A DNA stretch of 43,080 bases. It comes from Deltaproteobacteria bacterium (GTDB taxonomy: Bacteria; Desulfobacterota; Binatia; UBA9968; JAJDTQ01). This document shows positions 17,347-25,332 of the stretch, one piece after another. The stretch's first letter is position 1; each line of letters begins with the position of its first letter. Location of the stretch: contig JAPPHF010000146.1 of NCBI GenBank assembly GCA_028821115.1, positions 1-43,080 on the forward strand, written 5' to 3'. The translations under genes and the position numbers were made by a program. The notes below the pieces were generated by a model that was given only the letters and a program-made list of their open reading frames with translations, was not told where the DNA came from and did not search any database.

Positions 17347-18246
17347 GTGAGACGCAAGACTCGGCGCGACAAGAGATACCAGGCCGTCTGGTTGGCGCTG
17401 GCGCTCTGGACGGCGGTGCACCTGTCCCCGGCGGGCGCGACCGAGGACCCCGTGGCGCGGGGGAAGTACCTCGTCCGGGCCGGTCTGTGCATCGCCTGCC
17501 ACACCGACTACAAGAACAAGGGCGCGGAGCTTGCCGGCGGCTACGCCATCGAGGTCCCCTTCGGCAAGATCTACAGCACCAACATCACGCCGGACCCCGA
17601 GACCGGCATCGGCGGGTGGAGCGACGAAGAGTTCCTCAGGGCCATGCGAGAGGGCATCGGTCGACGCGGCCAGCACCTCTTTCCCGCCTTCCCCTACACC
17701 TCCTTCACCAGGATGTCCGACGAGGACATCCTCGCCCTCAAGGCATACCTGTCCACGGTCAAACCCGTGCGCAGGGAGAACCGGGAGCCCGAGTTGACCG
17801 TGCCCTTCAACTGGCGCTTTCTGCTGGCGGGCTGGAAGTGGCGCTATTTCAACGAGGGCGCGTGGACGCCCAACCCCAGGAGACCCGCTCAGTGGAACCG
17901 GGGTGCCTATCTCGTCCAGGCGGTCACGCACTGTGCCGAGTGCCACACGCCACGGGATTGGGCCGGAGGGCTGAAGCCGGAGCTTCTCATGGCGGGGGCC
18001 GCCGACGGCCCCGAGGGCGAGACCGCGCCCAACATCACGCCGCACGAGAAGACCGGCGTCGGCGACTGGTCGGTGGAGGACATGGTGGAGCTCCTGAAAA
18101 GCAGCTACAAGCCCGACGGCGACAACGTCCAGGGCCTCATGGAACGGGTCGTCATCCACGGCTACGAGCACATGACCGACGAGGACCTCACCGCCATCGC
18201 CGTCTATCTGCGCTCGCTGCCGCCCATCGACAACCGCATCGAATAG
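17347..18246 (+). CDS. Secreted diheme cytochrome c, dehydrogenase-subunit type
   Basis: Signal peptide; two heme motifs CIACH and CAECH; NITPDPETGIGGWSDEEF and NITPHEKTGVGDWS repeats. Confidence 0.92.
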   Translation: MRRKTRRDKRYQAVWLALALWTAVHLSPAGATEDPVARGKYLVRAGLCIACHTDYKNKGAELAGGYAIEVPFGKIYSTNITPDPETGIGGWSDEEFLRAMREGIGRRGQHLFPAFPYTSFTRMSDEDILALKAYLSTVKPVRRENREPELTVPFNWRFLLAGWKWRYFNEGAWTPNPRRPAQWNRGAYLVQAVTHCAECHTPRDWAGGLKPELLMAGAADGPEGETAPNITPHEKTGVGDWSVEDMVELLKSSYKPDGDNVQGLMERVVIHGYEHMTDEDLTAIAVYLRSLPPIDNRIE

Positions 18247-18344
18247 CCGCGGCCGTTCGCACCGCTTGCGCATGGATCGGGTTGGCCGAAGACGGAACCC
18301 GAGTCTGCGCGGCGCCTTGTCGGATGACCCTTGGCCAATCCGAC

Positions 18345-19349
18345 CTACGACGGTCGGGAACCGGCATCGAGGCCCAGCAGTCTGGCAGCGTTTCCCCCGC
18401 ACACCGCGTCGCAGCCGCCCAGCCCGGCTTGCTCTAACAGTTCCAGCGGATCGCTCTCGCCCATGTCGTAGGGGTAGTCCGTGCCCAGCAGGAGCCGTCC
18501 CTCGCCCGCCAGTTCGCACAGGAAGGCGAGCATACGGGGGTCGTGCAGGATGGTGTCGAAGTAGAAGCGGCGGAAGTAGGCTTCCGGGTCGCCGGTGACC
18601 GCCCGGGCCTCCGCCACCGCCCCGTGGCCGTGGACCACGCGCCCTAGAAGGTAGGGAAGGGCGCCGCCGCCGTGCACCAGGCAGATGTTGAGGGACGGGT
18701 AGCGCTCCAGCACGCCGCCCAGGATCAACGAGGCGGCGGCGATGGCCGTGTCCATGGGATTGCCCACCAGGTTGTTCATGTAGTACTGGCTCAGCCGCTC
18801 CGCGGCAGCGACCCGGTGCGGGTGCAGTTGAACCAGCACGCCCAGGTCGGCGGCGCACTCGAAGAACGGCCGGAACGCCTCGTCGTCGAGGTTCACGCCG
18901 TTGACGTGGGTGCCTATCTCCACCATGCGGATGCCCAGCACCTCCACTGCGTACCGGAGCTCCTCCACCGCCTCCCGTCCCGCCTGCATGGGCACCGTCG
19001 CCACCGGGATCAGCCCGGGCGTCCCGCGCGCCGCCTCGGCGTTGGTCTCGTTGAAGAGGCGTGACACCGCCTGCCCGTGAATGCCTTCCAGTTGATACGT
19101 CACGATGGTCATGGGCGGCGACAGCACCTGCCGGTCCAGCCCCCGCGCCCGCATGGCGCTCACCCGTGCCGGCAGGTCCGAAAGGAACGGCTGCAGCGGC
19201 GCGGGACGGCCGTCCCCGACCCGCAGGGACAGACGGCCCGAGGCGTCCTCCTCGATGTGGCACCCGTGCTGGGCGCCGTCCCGGCGCATGCCCTCGATCC
19301 ACTCGGGCGGGGTGAAGTGGGCGTGGATGTCGATGACTTCTTTAGGCAT
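18345..19349 (-). CDS. Amidohydrolase family 2 (ACMSD-like) protein
   Basis: IDIHAHFTPPEW (HxH), LVQLHPHRV, LVHGGGALPYLLGR, LLGTDYPYDMG. Confidence 0.92.
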   Translation of the reverse strand: MPKEVIDIHAHFTPPEWIEGMRRDGAQHGCHIEEDASGRLSLRVGDGRPAPLQPFLSDLPARVSAMRARGLDRQVLSPPMTIVTYQLEGIHGQAVSRLFNETNAEAARGTPGLIPVATVPMQAGREAVEELRYAVEVLGIRMVEIGTHVNGVNLDDEAFRPFFECAADLGVLVQLHPHRVAAAERLSQYYMNNLVGNPMDTAIAAASLILGGVLERYPSLNICLVHGGGALPYLLGRVVHGHGAVAEARAVTGDPEAYFRRFYFDTILHDPRMLAFLCELAGEGRLLLGTDYPYDMGESDPLELLEQAGLGGCDAVCGGNAARLLGLDAGSRPS

Positions 19350-19370
19350 TCTACTCTTCCGTAAGGCCGC

Positions 19371-19946
19371 CTACTCCTTCTTCGCCATCACGTCGGCGGC
19401 GGCCAGCCCCTCGCCGACCCGATGGAACGGCCGGCCCGAGTCGCTGATGGCCAGGACGACCACGATCTCGTCCGCCCGCGGGGCGTCGGGCACCGAGACC
19501 TCCATCGAGTCGAAATGGCTGAACTTCCAGACGTCGTCCTTGTGGTGCAGCGGGCAATCGATGGCGGTCCCGGGGCCGCCGATCTTGGTGGTCGAGGGCA
19601 TGACGGAGCGCGCCGGCCCGACGATCTCGCGTACCGGCTTGCCAAGCCGCGGGTGCATCACCGCGGCGGCATGCTCGCGCTCGCCGTTCTCGCCCACGAC
19701 CGCCGCCTTGCCGTAGCTGTGGACGGCGGCGCCGTCGATGCCCAGCGCGTCGATGGCGCGTTGAGCCAGCAGGCCGCCGAGCTCCGCGCCCGCCTTTTGC
19801 AGTTCTTCGAGCCCCTCGTCATAGACCCCGGCATAGGGGTTGGCGATCACCGCGATCGCGGCGCATTGACGCGACGCGGGCTCCACCGGCCGGCCGAGTT
19901 CGCGTCGGGTTTCCTCGACAATGGTGATGAGTTTGCGGATCTCCAT
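19371..19946 (-). CDS. Amino acid synthesis family protein (AA_synth/DUF1185-like)
   Basis: ANPYAGVYDEGLEEL, SYGKAAVVGENGEREHAAAVMHPRLGKPVRE; recalled family pattern. Confidence 0.75.
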   Translation of the reverse strand: MEIRKLITIVEETRRELGRPVEPASRQCAAIAVIANPYAGVYDEGLEELQKAGAELGGLLAQRAIDALGIDGAAVHSYGKAAVVGENGEREHAAAVMHPRLGKPVREIVGPARSVMPSTTKIGGPGTAIDCPLHHKDDVWKFSHFDSMEVSVPDAPRADEIVVVLAISDSGRPFHRVGEGLAAADVMAKKE

Positions 19947-20157
19947 ACGGCTTCCTCCTGAGCCCGATGGGCGTAGCTGGTTAGGGTACTACGCCACCAG
20001 CGAGGTTTGTTGCAATGCCCGCCGTCGGGGTTCCGACGTCCGGCGCCGATCCCTATCCTGTCCCAAGAAGCTCGATTGACAAGCACTCCCCGATGTTGTT
20101 TCTTAGGGAACCCCGGAAAATCGGGCAGATACGGCGTTTACGCACAGGAGGACCGTC

Positions 20158-21135
20158 ATGAGAAAGTGGGTTGTTATCGCGCTGTTGCTGACTCTGGTGG
20201 CCTTTACGCAAGCGACCACCGTTGCGGCGGCGGACTTTCCGAAGAAGAACATCACCATCATCGTCGCGGGATCTCCAGGTGGCGGTTTCGACCGGTTGGC
20301 CCGGGGCATCGGCAGGACCATGCGGAAGTACCTGCCCAAGGGCGTCCATCTCGTGGTCAAGAACATCACCGGCGGCGGACTGGTCATCGGCACGGTGGCC
20401 ATGTACAAAGCCAAGCCCGACGGCTACACGCTGGGCCACCTGTTCACCGACGGCATGCTCGGCAAGCAGTTGATCAGCGGCGTCGCCAAGACCGGCTACG
20501 ACGTCACCAAGTTCACCTACATCGCGCGGGTCGGAGCGGAGCCCTACAGCCTCATCGTGGGCAAGAACTCCAAGTTCCATACCCTTGAGGACCTCCAGAA
20601 GGCCAAACGCGTGAAATGGGGCGTGGAGGGCATCGGCGTGTCGCGCTGGATCCCGACCTTCGTGGCCGCCAAGGAGCTGGGCATCCAGATGGACGTCGTG
20701 TCGGGCTACCGCGGCACCAGCGAGGGCATACCGGCCATGATCCGGAACGACTTCGACGTCTACCTGCAGCCCATCGACCACCCCACCACGGCCACCTACA
20801 TCGCGTCGGGCGACGTGAGGCCGATCCTCCACCTGCACAGCGAACGGCCGGTGAACGCCCCGAAGACGCCGACGGCTGCGGAGAAGGGAGTCGATCTCCG
20901 CCTCTACGTGGGCCGCAGCATCGTGGCGCCGCCGGGTCTGCCCGACGACACGAAGAAGATCCTGGAAGATCTGTTCATGAAGGCCATGACCGATCCCGAA
21001 TACAAGGAGTTCCTGGCCAAGTCCAAGAGCCCCATCGTCCCCGGTGACTCCAAGGTGGCGCAGGCCGACCTGGACAACTACGTGAAGAGCTACAGCAAGT
21101 ACACCCAGGCCATGCGCGAAGCTTTGCCGAAGTAA
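20158..21135 (+). CDS. TctC/Bug-type substrate-binding protein (orphan receptor)
   Basis: Signal peptide; ITIIVAGSPGGGFDRLARGIGRTM; KAKPDGYTLG; SD aggagg upstream. Confidence 0.9.
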   Translation: MRKWVVIALLLTLVAFTQATTVAAADFPKKNITIIVAGSPGGGFDRLARGIGRTMRKYLPKGVHLVVKNITGGGLVIGTVAMYKAKPDGYTLGHLFTDGMLGKQLISGVAKTGYDVTKFTYIARVGAEPYSLIVGKNSKFHTLEDLQKAKRVKWGVEGIGVSRWIPTFVAAKELGIQMDVVSGYRGTSEGIPAMIRNDFDVYLQPIDHPTTATYIASGDVRPILHLHSERPVNAPKTPTAAEKGVDLRLYVGRSIVAPPGLPDDTKKILEDLFMKAMTDPEYKEFLAKSKSPIVPGDSKVAQADLDNYVKSYSKYTQAMREALPK

Positions 21136-21158
21136 CCGTGGTCTAGCGGCAGTCAGGG

Positions 21159-21190
21159 AACGGGGGTCCGTCTGCCGAGGGACCCCCGTT
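21159..21190. terminator. GC-rich hairpin between tctC paralog and MFS gene (11-bp stem)
   Basis: aacgggggtcc (21159-21169) / ggacccccgtt (21180-21190), 10-nt loop; no long U tract. Confidence 0.6.
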
Positions 21191-21217
21191 TCACGCTTCC
21201 ACAGAAAGCGAAATTGG

Positions 21218-22552
21218 ATGAATCATCCCGCGAGCCCGCAGTCCAAGCCACGCCCGCCCATACCTTTGCCTTTCCACTACGCTTGGCTCATCGTGGCCGT
21301 GACCTTCTTCGCCAGCTTCAACGGGGCCGGGATCCGGGTGGTTCCCACCGTGCTCATCCATCCGCTCGAGGCGGACTTCGGATGGGCTCGTTCGGCCATC
21401 ACCTTCGGGATTTCCATCAATCTCCTGCTCTACGGCGTCGCGGCCCCCTTCGTGGGGTGGATCCTGGACAAGTACGGGCCGCGGCGGGTCATGCTGACCT
21501 CGCTGACCTTGCTCTCGACCGGTCTGCTCTGTACCACGCTGGTGACCCAGTTGTGGCAGTTCTGGCTCACTTGGGGCGTCATGGTGGGGCTCGGAGCCGG
21601 CGGTATGTCGGGTGTGCTCTCAGCCTCGGTGGCGCATCGCTGGTTCAACGCCCGGCGCGGACTTGCGGTGGGCCTGCTCAGCAGCGGCAGCTCCTCGGGA
21701 CAGATCGTCTTCATCCCGTTCATGCTCTTCATCATTTCGTTCATAGGCTGGCGCATGGGCTCCTACGTGCTGGTGGGCTGCACGGCCGCGGCGGTGACGT
21801 TGGTATGGCTGTTGATGCGCGACAAACCCTCGGACATCGGCCTTGAGCCCTACGACTACGGGCCAGCGTCCGACCAAGCCCCGGTGGTCGACAAGCCAGC
21901 CGCCAAGGCGGAGGAGGCCAAGCCCGCGGGGCCGGTCATGGGCATCAAGGACGCCATCAAGACCCCGACCTTCTGGCTCCTGTGCGGCGTGTTCTCCATC
22001 TGCGGCGGAACGGCCAACGGACTCATCGGAACCCACCTGATTCCCCATGCCCTGGAGAACGGCTTCGACAAGGTCACGGTAGGCACGGCGGTCACCATCA
22101 TGGGGACCATGAACATCGTCGGGACCCTCTTCTCCGGCTGGTTGGCGGACCGTGTCGATCCCCGCAAGCTGATCGCCGCGGTGTTCACCTTGCGCGGGCT
22201 GTCGCTCTTCTACCTGACGTTCGTGGACAACACCCAGGGACTCATCATCTTCACCATCATCTACGGGCTCGACTGGTTCGCCACGGTTCCGCCCGTGGTG
22301 ATGATCGCGGGACAGACCTTCGGTAAGCAGTCCATCGGCCGGATCTACGGCTGGATCTTTCTCTCGCACCAGATCGGCGGGTTCGCCATGGCCAACGGCG
22401 GCGGCCTGCTGTACGACTACGTCGGCAACTACGAGATGGCGTTCTTCGCCGGTGGCTGGATGGGATTGATGGCCGCGGCGTTCGGGTTGAGCATCCGGAA
22501 GAAGAGGACGATGCCGCCGCTGGGACCGGCGCCGGCGGGGGCACCCGCGTAG
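21218..22552 (+). CDS. Major facilitator superfamily transporter, paralog of 14606-15925
   Basis: FHYAWLIVAVTFFASFNGAGIRVVPT; shares CGGT(S/A)NGLIG and IYGLDWFATVPPVV with the other MFS gene. Confidence 0.92.
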   Translation: MNHPASPQSKPRPPIPLPFHYAWLIVAVTFFASFNGAGIRVVPTVLIHPLEADFGWARSAITFGISINLLLYGVAAPFVGWILDKYGPRRVMLTSLTLLSTGLLCTTLVTQLWQFWLTWGVMVGLGAGGMSGVLSASVAHRWFNARRGLAVGLLSSGSSSGQIVFIPFMLFIISFIGWRMGSYVLVGCTAAAVTLVWLLMRDKPSDIGLEPYDYGPASDQAPVVDKPAAKAEEAKPAGPVMGIKDAIKTPTFWLLCGVFSICGGTANGLIGTHLIPHALENGFDKVTVGTAVTIMGTMNIVGTLFSGWLADRVDPRKLIAAVFTLRGLSLFYLTFVDNTQGLIIFTIIYGLDWFATVPPVVMIAGQTFGKQSIGRIYGWIFLSHQIGGFAMANGGGLLYDYVGNYEMAFFAGGWMGLMAAAFGLSIRKKRTMPPLGPAPAGAPA

Positions 22553-22602
22553 CTCCGACGCCTGGGAACGATGGATTTCGGATAGCGGTGCCGAATCCCG
22601 CG

Positions 22603-23061
22603 TTACGACCGGTTATCCTTGCCGGCGGCGTCGTAGTCGTAGACATACTGCCAGGGCACCGAACAGTGAGCCCAGACCAGGGGCTCGAACTTCTCCCACC
22701 ATTCAAGGTCGCGGCCCTCCATGCTGAGGACCCGCACCATGCGCACCATGTCCTGGATCTGGTACTTCTCCAGGGCGGGCTCGAAGGCGGGCATGATCCC
22801 CTTGCCCTTCTTGATGATCCGGCGGATCTCGAACACGTCAAGGTTGTCCACGGTGTGGCGGAAGTCCGGCACCTTGGCGGAGAGCGCCTTGGCGATGGGG
22901 CCGTCGCCCTGGCCGCCGGGACCGTGGCAGCTCGCGCAGCGCTGGGCGTAGACCAGCCTCATCTCCTCCTCGCGGATGCAGCCGGAAAGCGCCGCCAAGG
23001 CCAGCAGTAACAGGCAGGCCCGGAGGAATGCTGCCCGGCAGCGGGGTTTCGTCGGCGTCAC
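22603..23061 (-). CDS. Monoheme c-type cytochrome lipoprotein
   Basis: LLLLALAALSGC lipobox; CASCHGPGGQGDG; IMPAFE distal Met region. Confidence 0.88.
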   Translation of the reverse strand: MTPTKPRCRAAFLRACLLLLALAALSGCIREEEMRLVYAQRCASCHGPGGQGDGPIAKALSAKVPDFRHTVDNLDVFEIRRIIKKGKGIMPAFEPALEKYQIQDMVRMVRVLSMEGRDLEWWEKFEPLVWAHCSVPWQYVYDYDAAGKDNRS

Positions 23062-23143
23062 CCTTTCGTCCTACCACCTTCGGTGCGTGAACAAAACAGC
23101 GCCGCGATGGGGCCGAACACCGACCGCCGGATGCCGGTGACGG

Positions 23144-23172
23144 TTGGCATTCTTTCGTCGAACCGATACGCT
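23144..23172 (+). promoter_or_regulatory. Candidate sigma70 promoter (TTGGCA-N17-TACGCT)
   Basis: Upstream of the adenosyltransferase gene, 17-bp spacer. Confidence 0.35.
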
Positions 23173-23209
23173 TGTCCGCGTCTATCTATCGTGAACGAAG
23201 GGTCCCGGG

Positions 23210-23800
23210 ATGGCCATTAGAATCACCCGCGTCTACACCCGAACCGGCGACGACGGCATGACCGCGCTCGTGGGCGGAAAGCGGGTTCCCAAGGACGCCG
23301 CGCGGATCGAAGCCTACGGCACCATCGACGAGTTGAACGCGGTGGTGGGCTTGGCGCGCGCCTGGAACGAGGAGGGAAGGGGGGAGCGCGAGCTGCACCT
23401 GAAGCTTGACGCCATGCTCCAGCAGGTTCAACAGGAGCTTTTCGACCTGGGCAGCGAGTTGGCCACCCCGGAGGATTTCACCTACGACGGCATGCACCGC
23501 ATGGGCGAGGATGAGGTGACTCGGATCGAGCGGGTCATCGACGAGTGTCAGAAGGAGCTGGAGCCGCTCAAGTCGTTCATCCTTCCCGGCGGCGGACGCA
23601 TCAGCGCGCAACTCCATCAGTGCCGTACGGTGTGCCGCCGGGCGGAGCGGGAGATCCTCCGGCTGTCGCAGGTCGAAGACCTCGGCGAGTGGCCCCTCAG
23701 GTATGTCAACCGGTTGAGCGACCTCTTTTTCGTCCTGGGGCGATGGGTGGGCAGGAACCTGGGGGAGACGGAGTACCTCTGGCAAAGGGGACTGAGGTAG
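23210..23800 (+). CDS. PduO-type cob(I)yrinic acid a,c-diamide adenosyltransferase
   Basis: YTRTGDDGMTALVGGKRVPKDAARIEAYGTIDELNAVVGLA; CRTVCRRAERE; YVNRLSDLFFVLGRW. Confidence 0.95.
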   Translation: MAIRITRVYTRTGDDGMTALVGGKRVPKDAARIEAYGTIDELNAVVGLARAWNEEGRGERELHLKLDAMLQQVQQELFDLGSELATPEDFTYDGMHRMGEDEVTRIERVIDECQKELEPLKSFILPGGGRISAQLHQCRTVCRRAEREILRLSQVEDLGEWPLRYVNRLSDLFFVLGRWVGRNLGETEYLWQRGLR

Positions 23801-23857
23801 ACTCGTAGGGCGCTCCGGCCGATTCGGAGGCGGCGCGGGCACGAGAGGGAGTCTGGT

Positions 23858-24631
23858 ATGTCGGGAATCCTCGAAGGCAAGAAGGCATTGATATTCGGCG
23901 TGGCCAACGACCGCAGCATCGCCTGGGCGGTGGCGCGGGAGCTGCATGTCCAAGGGGCAGAGCTGGCCTTCACCTACGCCGGCGAGGTGCTGGAAAAGCG
24001 CGTCCGGCCTCTGGCCAAGGGTATCGGCTCGAACATCGTCCTGCCGTGCGACGTCACCCGGGACGATGAGATCGAGGCGGTGTTCGAGGAGGTCGGCCGC
24101 CGGTGGGGCGGCCTCGACATCCTGGTGCACGCCATCGCATTCGCCAAGAAGGAAGACCTGTCCCAGCCCTACGTGCAGACCGGCCGCGAGGGGTTTCACA
24201 CCGCGTTGGATATCAGCAGCTATTCGCTGGTGGCGTTGACGCGGCACGCCGCCGAGTTGATGAAGGGGCGCGGCGGCGCGGTGGTGACGCTGACCTACAT
24301 GGGGTCCGAGAAGGTGGTGCCCAACTACAACGTCATGGGCGTGGCCAAGGCCGCCCTGGAAGCCAGCGTCCGCTACCTGGCCCACGATCTCGGGCCGGAG
24401 GGAATACGGGTCAACGCCATTTCGGCCGGCCCGGTGAAGACCCTGGCCGCCTCGGGCATCGCCGGGTTCCGGGACATGCTGCACCTTGTCAGCGAAAAGG
24501 CCCCGCTCAGGCGCAATGTCGACCCGGCCGAAATCGGCAGGACCGCCGTCTATCTCGTGAGCGACCTGGGGAGCGGGGTCACCGGAGAAACGCTCCACGT
24601 CGATGCCGGCTACAACGTGATGGGCATGTGA
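23858..24631 (+). CDS. fabI: Enoyl-[acyl-carrier-protein] reductase (FabI type)
   Basis: ALIFGVANDRSIAWAVA; LTYMGSEKVVPNYNVMGVAKAALEASVRYLA; SAGPVKTLAASGI. Confidence 0.96.
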   Translation: MSGILEGKKALIFGVANDRSIAWAVARELHVQGAELAFTYAGEVLEKRVRPLAKGIGSNIVLPCDVTRDDEIEAVFEEVGRRWGGLDILVHAIAFAKKEDLSQPYVQTGREGFHTALDISSYSLVALTRHAAELMKGRGGAVVTLTYMGSEKVVPNYNVMGVAKAALEASVRYLAHDLGPEGIRVNAISAGPVKTLAASGIAGFRDMLHLVSEKAPLRRNVDPAEIGRTAVYLVSDLGSGVTGETLHVDAGYNVMGM

Positions 24632-24702
24632 AACCGGGCGCGGGCGTGCGCGGGCCGGGGTATCGGAGCCGCCGGGGCCACAAGAACCAGGAGAGGAAAA
24701 CC

Positions 24703-25137
24703 GTGAAAGAGATATCGCCGCAGGAAGCCTACGATGCGATGCAGGAGGACGGCGAGGCCGTCTACATCGACGTACGCACGGTGGAGGAGTTCACCGCCGG
24801 CCATCCCGAGGGAGCGGTCAACATCCCCATCGCGTTTCTCGACCCGGCGCAGGGCATGGCGTTCAACCCGGAGTTCGTCGAAGTGGTGGAGAAGCACTTC
24901 GCCAGGGACCAGAAGCTGCTGCTGGGGTGCAAGGCGGGACCCCGGTCCAACAATGCGGCGAACCTCCTGGAGCAGCACGGTTACCAGGACGTGGCCAGCG
25001 TGCGCGGCGGTTTCGGCGGCATGCGCGACCCCTACGGGCAGGTGCTGGCCGAAGGCTGGGCGGACCTCGGGCTCCCGGTGAGCCAGGACAACGGCGAAGG
25101 CACGAGCTACGAATCCCTGGCCGCCGAATCGGGCTAG
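24703..25137 (+). CDS. Rhodanese-like domain protein
   Basis: YIDVRTVEEFTAGHPEGAVNIP; active-site loop GCKAGPRS. GTG start inside a longer track ORF. Confidence 0.9.
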   Translation: MKEISPQEAYDAMQEDGEAVYIDVRTVEEFTAGHPEGAVNIPIAFLDPAQGMAFNPEFVEVVEKHFARDQKLLLGCKAGPRSNNAANLLEQHGYQDVASVRGGFGGMRDPYGQVLAEGWADLGLPVSQDNGEGTSYESLAAESG

Positions 25138-25186
25138 GCGAAGGGTTTTCCGCCCGCGACAGTGAGGTGACGGTCTTGTCCGTCGC

Positions 25187-25215
25187 TTGACAGCCTCTGG
25201 CATTTGGGCCATAAA
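25187..25215 (+). promoter_or_regulatory. Candidate sigma70 promoter (TTGACA-N17-CATAAA)
   Basis: Perfect -35 hexamer, 17-bp spacer; about 110-nt leader before the TctAB fusion. Confidence 0.45.
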
Positions 25216-25332
25216 GGCACGTTCGAAACGGACCATTTCCCAACACAAATCAACACGTTACCACCGGACGGTCCCTGCCTTGGTGAGGGCTTGCCCCTTC
25301 GTTCGAGCGCCTGACGCTCGGAGAACAACCGT

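Noticed and set aside
16990-19302. 770-aa minus-strand ORF across the cytochrome c and amidohydrolase region
   Set aside because: Out-of-frame with the amidohydrolase and antisense to the cytochrome; no family motifs.
22573-22598. Imperfect inverted repeat ggatttcgg/ccgaatcc between convergent MFS and cytochrome genes
   Set aside because: Mismatched short stem without a U tract; weak as a terminator call.
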